Assembly (NCBI RefSeq): GCF_000716435.1
Contig: NZ_JNWO01000043.1
Coordinates: 1-56,907, forward strand
Source: Streptomyces xylophagus
Lineage (GTDB): Bacteria; Actinomycetota; Actinomycetes; Streptomycetales; Streptomycetaceae
Direction: 5' to 3'
DNA: 56,907 nucleotides
Shown here: positions 51,059 to 56,907 of the stretch, piece after piece
Layout: each line of letters opens with the position of its first letter
How positions within the stretch are numbered: position 1 is the stretch's first letter
Translations under genes and position numbers: made by a program
The notes under the pieces: model-generated
The model's database searches: none
Told to the model about the DNA's origin: nothing
The model's input: only the letters and a program-made list of their open reading frames with translations

Positions 51059-51451
51059 TTACGCCTCGACCCCGACGGACAGCGCGAGGCAGGTGAAGCT
51101 CGCCTGCGGGACGCCGTCGATCACCACGTTGCTGGGGTTCGCCGAGGTGACGACGCAGCGGGCGAACTTCATCGAGTTGAACGCCCAGTCCGTGCCCTTC
51201 TTCTCGGCCACGATGATCTGGAACTCCGTTCCCTCCGTGGCCAGTTGGGTCAGGTCGGCGACCGCGGTCGCGACCGCCGGCACGCCCATCGTGAAAGTGA
51301 ACGTCGCGGGCTGGCGGACGAACCCGACGTTGTCCGCCTCGATGCTGTGCAGCACGGTGTGCGGGGCGTTGAAGGTCGGGGTGAACGTCGAGATGGGGGT
51401 GATCGTGGAGTCCCCGAGTTTCACTTCGAGGCGGGTGTTCCAGTCGGCCAT
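51059..51451 (-). CDS. Inner tail tube protein
   Basis: 130 residues. Reads NTRLEVKLGDSTITPISTFT, VGFVRQPATFTFTMGVPAVA and EFQIIVAEKKGTDWAFNSMK, ending SFTCLALSVGVEA. It is a beta-barrel tube subunit (Hcp/gp19-like fold), encoded directly after the sheath. It forms the rigid tube propelled on contraction. ATG 51451 has GGAAGG upstream. Confidence 0.85.
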   Translation of the reverse strand: MADWNTRLEVKLGDSTITPISTFTPTFNAPHTVLHSIEADNVGFVRQPATFTFTMGVPAVATAVADLTQLATEGTEFQIIVAEKKGTDWAFNSMKFARCVVTSANPSNVVIDGVPQASFTCLALSVGVEA

Positions 51452-51506
51452 CAGGTGTGCCTTCCTACTCGGGCTTCGTTGCTCGGACGTGGCTGCTCGG
51501 ATGTGC

Positions 51507-52655
51507 CTAGTCGAACTTCAGGTCGATGGAGATCCGGTGCACGGCGCCCGCGTACTCGACGGCGGCCAGCACCTGCACGAGGCGCTGCACCTCGGCGGTG
51601 TGGATCCGGTTCGCCTCGTCGGGGGTGAGCGTGGCCGGGTCCTTGTCGAGGAGCGTGAGGACGGGGACGACGAGTTCGAAGCTGTTGAGCACACCGGCGT
51701 CGACGAAGGGACTGAGGACCGCCTCCATCTGGGCGACCAGCGCGCGCAGCCCGGACCTGCTGATCCGCACGTTGCCGATCGAGCCGATGAGCTGCGCCTT
51801 GAGCAGGAAGGACAGGTGGTCGACGAAACGGCAGACGTCGATGTACTTCTTGGGGCTGCCGGGGTCGCCGGCGTATCCCTCGCCCATGTAGACGCCGTTG
51901 CCGGGGATGAGGGCCGGAGTGGTCAGCCAGTTGACACCGGCTCCCGTCGGTCCCGATCCGGAGACCTCCGGCGGTCCGTTCAACTTGTCGATGTCGGTCG
52001 GGCCGAACGGCGGGCTGACGATGTTCACCGGCTTGAGCAGCAGTGACACCCAGGGCTCGTAGCCGGCGATGGTGCCGGCCACGGCCACCGCCGCGTCCTG
52101 TGCGCTGTTGTGCGCGACGTAGACCATCCGCTCGTTGGGCAGGATCACCGTGGGGTCGTTGCCGCCCTGGGGCAGCATCGCGACGCCCATCCGTTCCATC
52201 CCGTCGGCACCCGTGTTGGACACCGAGGTGACGTGCGCGGAGAGCAGGCCTATCGGTCCGTCGGGGGTCGTCGAGGTGCCGTCGACCGGGGTGTTGGCGA
52301 TCACGACCAGCTGGACGTTCAGGGCGGCGACGACCGCGAGCGCGCCCTTCCAGTCCGGTGTGGTGGCGTCCACGGGAACGCCGTAGACGAGGGTCGGTCC
52401 CGGGGTCTGCTCGAACACCAGGGTCAGCGCGTCGCCGAGGTCTCCCGGAAAGGTCTCCTGTGCCTTGTCCGGGCTGGTGAACGCCACCGGCTTCGGCGCT
52501 ACGGCGGCCGCGGCGGCGGCCGACTTCTTGGTCGGCGCCTCCACCGTCGAGGTCGGGGCGGTCACCCGGCCCACGATCGCGATCGTGCCGAACGCGCGGA
52601 CGGCCGGGGCGAACAGGTTGACGGTCGGGTCAACCCGGATATACCGAACGGGCAT
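51507..52655 (-). CDS. Contractile tail sheath protein
   Basis: 382 residues. The C-terminal half carries the sheath core: YIDVCRFVDHLSFLLKAQLI, ISRSGLRALVAQMEAVLSPF and AAVEYAGAVHRISIDLKFD, the strand-exchange end typical of phage and injection-system sheaths. The N-terminal half is variable. ATG 52655 has GAAGGAGA upstream. It is short relative to many phage sheaths but normal for compact actinobacterial particles. Confidence 0.88.
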   Translation of the reverse strand: MPVRYIRVDPTVNLFAPAVRAFGTIAIVGRVTAPTSTVEAPTKKSAAAAAAVAPKPVAFTSPDKAQETFPGDLGDALTLVFEQTPGPTLVYGVPVDATTPDWKGALAVVAALNVQLVVIANTPVDGTSTTPDGPIGLLSAHVTSVSNTGADGMERMGVAMLPQGGNDPTVILPNERMVYVAHNSAQDAAVAVAGTIAGYEPWVSLLLKPVNIVSPPFGPTDIDKLNGPPEVSGSGPTGAGVNWLTTPALIPGNGVYMGEGYAGDPGSPKKYIDVCRFVDHLSFLLKAQLIGSIGNVRISRSGLRALVAQMEAVLSPFVDAGVLNSFELVVPVLTLLDKDPATLTPDEANRIHTAEVQRLVQVLAAVEYAGAVHRISIDLKFD

Positions 52656-52741
52656 CAGGGTTCTCCTTCAGAGCGGGGCCGGTCAGGCCGGGTCGATGGC
52701 AGAGGGGTGCGAGCGGGGCCCACGGACGCGCCGCGGTTTCC

Positions 52742-53566
52742 TCACGGGGCGGGCAGGAAGAGGGTGACGACGCCTTCGGCGGCGAGGACCCGTTCGACGT
52801 CCGCGGCGGCGAGCCCGGCGGGCAGGCCGTCGGCGGCGATGACGACGGCTGTCGCGTACGCCTCGGTGACCTCGGCCGGGAGCCCGGCGGGCGGCGGGCC
52901 GATCAGGGGGCGCGCAGCCTCCCGTACGAGCCGGGTGGCGCGCAGTCCCTCGGCGAGGTCGAACGGATCGACGACCACGGCCGCCAGCGTGACGGGCAGC
53001 GTGTGCGTGTTCGCCGGGTCGGCCGGGTCGAACGGCGGCGGTGTGCGCAGCCGTATCTCCGCGACCACGTAGTCGAAAGCGTCCTTCAACTCCTCGACCG
53101 TGCTGATCCCGTGCTCGACGAGGAAGGCGTCGAGATCGAAGAAGGTGAACCTCGCCCGGAACTCGTCGAAGGTGGTGAAGTCGTCGAACGCCCGGGTCAC
53201 CACCGATTCGGCGCCGGCCGGGTCGACCTCGGCCACCGTCGTGACATCGACGGTGGCGAGCAGATCGACCCAGACCGGCCGGGTGGGCTCGGGCACGTTC
53301 AGGGTCAGTTCCGTGCGGGTGTAGGCCGGTACGAGCTGCGACCACGCGCCGTCCCGGCGACCGGTCGGGAACAGCGGCCGCTGCAGTGCGATCTCCCGCA
53401 CCCGCGCGTCGGCGATCGTGTCGAGCCGGACGGCCGCCAGGTCGTAGGCCGAGCCCAGCATCGTACGGACCCGCCGCTCGCCCGCACCGTCGGCGGGCGA
53501 CAGCAACGCCCCCAGAGCGACAGGGTCACTCAGCGCGAGCAGCGCCCGGTCCCTGAATGCCGACAT
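52742..53566 (-). CDS. Unknown protein at the head of the injection-system operon
   Basis: 274 residues, not recognised. The N-terminus (SAFRDRALLALSDPVALGAL, AYDLAAVRLDTIADARVREI) is helical. The middle is acidic with aromatic FDDFTTFDEFRARFTFFDLD. The C-terminus ends ERVLAAEGVVTLFLPAP. ATG 53566 has GCGGGGGAA upstream and it begins 86 bases before the sheath. Cap/terminator or sheath-assembly roles fit the position. It does not show the DUF4255 pattern usual for caps. Confidence 0.65.
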   Translation of the reverse strand: MSAFRDRALLALSDPVALGALLSPADGAGERRVRTMLGSAYDLAAVRLDTIADARVREIALQRPLFPTGRRDGAWSQLVPAYTRTELTLNVPEPTRPVWVDLLATVDVTTVAEVDPAGAESVVTRAFDDFTTFDEFRARFTFFDLDAFLVEHGISTVEELKDAFDYVVAEIRLRTPPPFDPADPANTHTLPVTLAAVVVDPFDLAEGLRATRLVREAARPLIGPPPAGLPAEVTEAYATAVVIAADGLPAGLAAADVERVLAAEGVVTLFLPAP

Positions 53567-53745
53567 GTTTCCCCCGCTGGTAGTCCGATCCCGGCGGACC
53601 ATTCAGGTCCGTCCGGCGATGGCTACGTTGGCAGGGGGGCCGTTACGGGGGCGTCACCGTGGCGTCAGTGGTGGTGGTGATGCGCTTGCCGTGCAGGGGC
53701 GTGCAGGGGGAATCATCGGCGTTCGGGGGTGGGCCCTGCCTCCAA

Positions 53746-55236
53746 CTACTCCGTGCAGGTGGCCCCGTTGAGCGTGAACCTGTCCGGCGCCGAGTTCTTG
53801 CTGTTGTTCCACGTCCCGAGGAAGCCGAAGGTGAAGCTGCCGTTCGCGGCGACGTTCTTGTTGTAGTCGGCGGCGGTGGCCGTGACGCGGGAGCCGTCCT
53901 GGGCCACGGTCGCGTCCCACATCTGGGTGACCTGCTGGCCGTCGCGGTAGGTCCAGGCGACCCGCCAGGTGTCGAGGGCCTTGGTGGTGGTGACGGTGAC
54001 GGCGGCCTGGAAACCGGTGTTCCACTGGTTGACCAGGTCGTAGGTGACCTCGCAGCTCGCCGGCGCGCTCGGACTCGAACTCGCCGTCGGGGCCGGGGAG
54101 TTGCTCGCGGTGGCGGAGGCGGTGCCCTGGGGTTCCGTGTCGGGGTTCTTGTCACTGGGGTCGGCGGCCTTCGTACGGCTCGCCGTGGGTCGGGTGGACG
54201 GGGAGGACGATGCGGACGGGTGCGTGCCGACGGGCGACGCGACGGAGCCCGGGTCGGCCACCGGCTGGCGGTCGGCTTCGTCGCTGGCCGCGTTGTCGTG
54301 GCCGGAGCCGCCCATCGGCATCATCGAGACGCCGAGCGCCACCGCGGAGAGGAGGACGGCCGCGGCCAGTAAGCCGTTCCGGACGAGGCGCGCCTTGCTC
54401 GCGCCCTCCCTCGGTTCCCCGGCCTCGAGTTCGGCGGCGGGACGCCCCACGCCGAGCCGTACCTCGGCGGCACGGCGGCGGCGCTCCAGGTAGGCGAGCC
54501 CGCCCCAGCCGATCACCCCGCCCGCGAGGGCCGACGGCAGTCCGCCGCCCGCCAGGCGCAGACAGGCGGCGGCCTCCGCGCACTGCACACAGGTGGCGAG
54601 GTGCCGTGAGAGGTCCTCGGGTGTGTCGGCGGACGGTGACCGGGTCACCGCGTCCAGCAGCCGGGCGTAGCTGCGGCACTCCGCGGCCATCGGTGTGTCG
54701 AGGTGGCTGCGGTGGCAGCGGTCCCTGAACAGGGCCCGCACCTGGGCGAGTTCACCGGAGACGATCGCCGGGTCGAGGCCGAGTCGGCGGGCCACGACGG
54801 TCAGCGGCAGTGCCTCCACCTCGGCCAGCCACAGCAGCGCCGCGTCCGCCTCCTGGAGGTCCCGCAGACCGCGGAGGGCGATCGGGCGCTGCAACGGCAT
54901 GCCGTGGTAGCGGGCCGCCTTCTCCGAGTTGAGCCACAGCCGCAGGTCCGGGTCGAGCCGGTGCCCCTGTCCGGCGAACTCCCACGCGGCCGCCGTGGTC
55001 CGTACGGCAGTCAGCAGCAGCGGTATCACCGGCAGTACGCGGCGGGCCGGTCCGCGCATCGGCCCGGACCCGGCGGAACGGGCCTCCTGGATGCCGAGTG
55101 CGAAGGCCTCGCTGGCCAGCTCGGTGGCCGAGGCGGTTCCGGACGTGCACAGGTCGGCGTAGGACAGCACGGCGTCCCAGCACTCGGTGAACAGCGCGGC
55201 CTCAGCGGCGTCCTGAGGAGTCGGCAGGTCGGGCAT
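53746..55236 (-). CDS. Sigma-like regulator with zinc finger, membrane segment and CBM2-like domain
   Basis: 496 residues. A sigma-type N-terminal part whose region 2 looks degenerate; residues ~150-180 read DAALLWLAEVEALPLTVVAR, RLGLDPAIVSGELAQVRALF (region 4-like). A zinc-finger motif HLATCVQC follows near 220. A membrane segment (GLLAAAVLLSAVALGVSMM, ~295-315) and a Ser/Pro/Thr linker lead to a C-terminal CBM2-type domain (~385-496; VTYDLVNQWNTGFQAAVTVT, LDTWRVAWTYRDGQQVTQMW, FGFLGTWNNSKNSAPDRFTL). It probably senses a polysaccharide outside and controls transcription inside. ATG 55236 has AGGAGA upstream. It directly precedes the injection-system operon on the same strand. Confidence 0.82.
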   Translation of the reverse strand: MPDLPTPQDAAEAALFTECWDAVLSYADLCTSGTASATELASEAFALGIQEARSAGSGPMRGPARRVLPVIPLLLTAVRTTAAAWEFAGQGHRLDPDLRLWLNSEKAARYHGMPLQRPIALRGLRDLQEADAALLWLAEVEALPLTVVARRLGLDPAIVSGELAQVRALFRDRCHRSHLDTPMAAECRSYARLLDAVTRSPSADTPEDLSRHLATCVQCAEAAACLRLAGGGLPSALAGGVIGWGGLAYLERRRRAAEVRLGVGRPAAELEAGEPREGASKARLVRNGLLAAAVLLSAVALGVSMMPMGGSGHDNAASDEADRQPVADPGSVASPVGTHPSASSSPSTRPTASRTKAADPSDKNPDTEPQGTASATASNSPAPTASSSPSAPASCEVTYDLVNQWNTGFQAAVTVTTTKALDTWRVAWTYRDGQQVTQMWDATVAQDGSRVTATAADYNKNVAANGSFTFGFLGTWNNSKNSAPDRFTLNGATCTE

Positions 55237-55337
55237 GGGTCTCCTGCATCCACGAATGACGGCCAACTAGCTCTGACAGCAGGCAAGTTGGAGGGGGGCT
55301 GCCTCGTGACAGGGCAAGAGCCTTTCACGCATCCCAC

Positions 55338-55381
55338 ACAACTGACAAGCCGCGTATTCAATTGCGGTCACCGTCAGTTGT
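55338..55381. promoter_or_regulatory. 9-bp inverted repeat upstream of the sigma-CBM2 gene
   Basis: ACAACTGAC at 55338-55346 and GTCAGTTGT at 55373-55381 form a perfect inverted repeat about 100 bases before the start of the sigma-CBM2 gene, 26 bases apart. CAGTTG occurs once more nearby (about 55392). It is a candidate operator for the regulator that heads the injection-system locus. Confidence 0.4.
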
Positions 55382-55457
55382 CCTCTGTGCAGTTGTACGT
55401 GTCCGAGCCTCTCCCGTCTCACCCGTCGCAGGAGTTGGCCACACCGTTACCTTTACC

Positions 55458-56777
55458 TTACAAAGGTGCGGGCTCCTCGGCGGGGAGGCTGTCCATGAAG
55501 GAGCTGACGGAGAAGACCGCGCGGCCGGGTCCCGGTTCGCCGTATCCGGGCGGGGACTTGAGCCCAAAGTCCTCCATGGTCGCGCGGTAGGCCTGCAGCA
55601 GCCGGATGTGGTACTCGAGCGGGGCGCCCTGCGGATTGGCCTTGCCCAGCGGGGTGGTGGGCTCGGGGCACCAGGTCGTGAAGCGGGGTGTGATGCCGTG
55701 CGACATGAAGAACCGCAGGCCCTCGGTCGTGGACGCGATCGCCTCGTCGACGGTCGTGAAGCCGAACGGCTCCGCCATCTCCACGCCCGCGACGAAGTTG
55801 GGGATCACGTTGCGCGCGCCGAAGATCTCCGCGGAGTCGAGGATGCGCTTGTGCCACTCGGCGCGGCCGACGTAGCGCTCCTTGCCCGGGCAGTGCAGCT
55901 TGAACAGATACTCGTCCCACACCTCGTAGTTGGGGTGGTAGATCTGCACGCCGTAGTCCTTGAACCGCTGCACGTCGTCCTTGGGCAGCGCCTGGGCGAC
56001 GACCTTGCCGATCCAACGACCGGGGAAGCGCTCCTCGATGGCCTTGGCGTAATGGCCGTAGAAGTCGGCCTCGTCGCGCCCGGCGACGGTCTTGGTGATC
56101 GCACCGCCGGTGAGGGTGTAGGCGGTTGAGGTCTTCGCCGTGTCGTACCGGTCGATGATCTCGAGCGCCTCCAGCACCTCCTCGACATCCTTCACACCGG
56201 TGTACGGCCGCCCGGCGGCCTTGTGCTGACGCCAGTTGTGGTTGATGTCGCAGTACTGGCACTCCTCCTTGGCGCCGAAGTACTGGCACACCCGGAAGAC
56301 GGTCAGGTAGATCAGGTAGCCCCACTGGATGGTCGGGGCCACCTCCATGACGGACTTCCCGTTGGCGAGCTTGTGCCGGTAGTACTCCGGCATCGGCGGC
56401 ACACCGACGTCAGCGATCCGCTTCCCGTCGAGGTACAGCCCGAGGACCCCGTCCTCGTCGGAGGCCACGCGGTACGGCGAGGCCGGATTCACCCGCACCG
56501 AGACCACGGTCCGCCGCAGGTCGTACGGCCCACCGGTGAGGATGATCTCCTCGGGCGGCCGCCTGAGCGCCGCCTCTCCGAGCTCCGGCAGGGTCCCGTG
56601 GTCGAAGGAGAAGATGAAGTACGACTTCGGCTTGACGTCGCCGCCCTCGTTGTCGCTCAGCGCGGACGGGTCGAAGGCGACACCCCCACGCAGCAGGTCC
56701 TCCTTGAAGACGGCCTCCCGCGGCACATCCGGAAAGCGCTCCATCAGATCCTCGACCAGCGCGGTGCGGCTGCCCAT
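55458..56777 (-). CDS. Radical SAM protein with unusual CX8CX2C cluster motif
   Basis: 439 residues. Cys residues read VCQYFGAKEECQYCDIN (C-x8-C-x2-C near 170-181) instead of the common CX3CX2C; this spacing occurs in some radical SAM groups. A barrel follows (EEVLEALEIIDRYDTAKTST, YTLTGGAITKT as the Gly-rich SAM-binding strand, VGKVVAQALPKDDVQRFKDY). No second Fe-S ferredoxin-like domain is obvious. Substrate is unknown. ATG 56777 has GGGAGGAG upstream. Confidence 0.8.
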   Translation of the reverse strand: MGSRTALVEDLMERFPDVPREAVFKEDLLRGGVAFDPSALSDNEGGDVKPKSYFIFSFDHGTLPELGEAALRRPPEEIILTGGPYDLRRTVVSVRVNPASPYRVASDEDGVLGLYLDGKRIADVGVPPMPEYYRHKLANGKSVMEVAPTIQWGYLIYLTVFRVCQYFGAKEECQYCDINHNWRQHKAAGRPYTGVKDVEEVLEALEIIDRYDTAKTSTAYTLTGGAITKTVAGRDEADFYGHYAKAIEERFPGRWIGKVVAQALPKDDVQRFKDYGVQIYHPNYEVWDEYLFKLHCPGKERYVGRAEWHKRILDSAEIFGARNVIPNFVAGVEMAEPFGFTTVDEAIASTTEGLRFFMSHGITPRFTTWCPEPTTPLGKANPQGAPLEYHIRLLQAYRATMEDFGLKSPPGYGEPGPGRAVFSVSSFMDSLPAEEPAPL

Positions 56778-56907
56778 CCCGTATCTCCTCCCGCCTCAGT
56801 CGCCCTGCTCAGGCGCACGACTCCTCACGGTATGCCTCCGGCGGTCGGGCGGGGGGAGCGGGGGGCCGGTGTGGTGCGGGTTGGTCGGTCGGGGTGGGTG
56901 CGAGGGG
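56778..56907. other. Right-edge non-coding stretch
   Basis: 130 bases upstream of the radical SAM gene, likely its promoter region. It is purine-rich (G-rich) and shows no clear element or gene. Confidence 0.4.

Noticed and set aside
1..56907. CRISPR array, tRNA or rRNA genes, insertion sequence
   Set aside because: No regular spacer-repeat series, no cloverleaf-like tRNA, no rRNA segment and no transposase were seen on either strand.

Overview
The window is high-GC actinobacterial DNA, almost certainly Streptomyces. Third codon positions are nearly all G/C in most genes, GTG and TTG starts are common, purine-rich ribosome sites sit before starts, and the gene content is typical of that genus (SARP and LuxR regulators, Ada-AlkA, DUF456, large FtsX permeases, multidomain secreted pectinases).

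Layout. 1-16 kb is mostly housekeeping: a Pro-rich protein cut by the left edge, a TrmB/LuxR-type regulator, DUF456, a secreted SGNH hydrolase, a PPOX/F420-type protein, a two-permease/one-ATPase FtsX-MacB-like exporter, the alkylation-repair pair alkA-ogt, and rsgA. The rsgA gene has an unusual leader holding a 23-codon ORF and hairpins. 17.3-23.2 kb is an accessory four-gene operon: an unknown 190-aa protein, a 1043-aa STAND/NACHT-type NTPase, a UbiA prenyltransferase and a membrane desaturase. It lies between intact rsgA and a second, decayed rsgA copy with the same leader. A third copy of the leader is at about 30 kb. 24.7-29.9 kb is a pectin locus: an ECF-type sigma factor fused through a membrane region to a pectate-lyase-like beta-helix, divergent from a three-module secreted enzyme (ricin-type lectin, pectin methylesterase, polygalacturonase). 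30-32.6 kb holds a SnoaL-like protein, a LuxR regulator lacking the usual ATPase half, and a small conserved protein.

32.9-55.2 kb, all on the minus strand, is a compact contractile injection system (phage-tail-like particle). In transcription order: a sigma-like regulator with zinc finger, membrane segment and C-terminal cellulose-binding (CBM2-like) domain; an unknown 274-aa protein; sheath; inner tube; three small proteins; VgrG-like spike; PAAR-like tip; gp25-like; baseplate J; a 1214-aa baseplate/fibre protein with a LamG-like domain; three paralogous ~210-aa proteins; two large putative cargo proteins that share an N-terminal region and end in different toxin-like domains (one a deaminase-like fold); a SARP regulator; a strong terminator; then a GH25 lysozyme and a holin-like protein. 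I see no AAA+ ATPase and no tape measure in the cluster. A radical SAM protein follows at the right end.

The best candidates for something new are the STAND-UbiA-desaturase operon, the repeated mini-ORF/hairpin leader, the two-toxin cargo set of the compact injection system, and the two sigma factors carrying polysaccharide-recognition domains.
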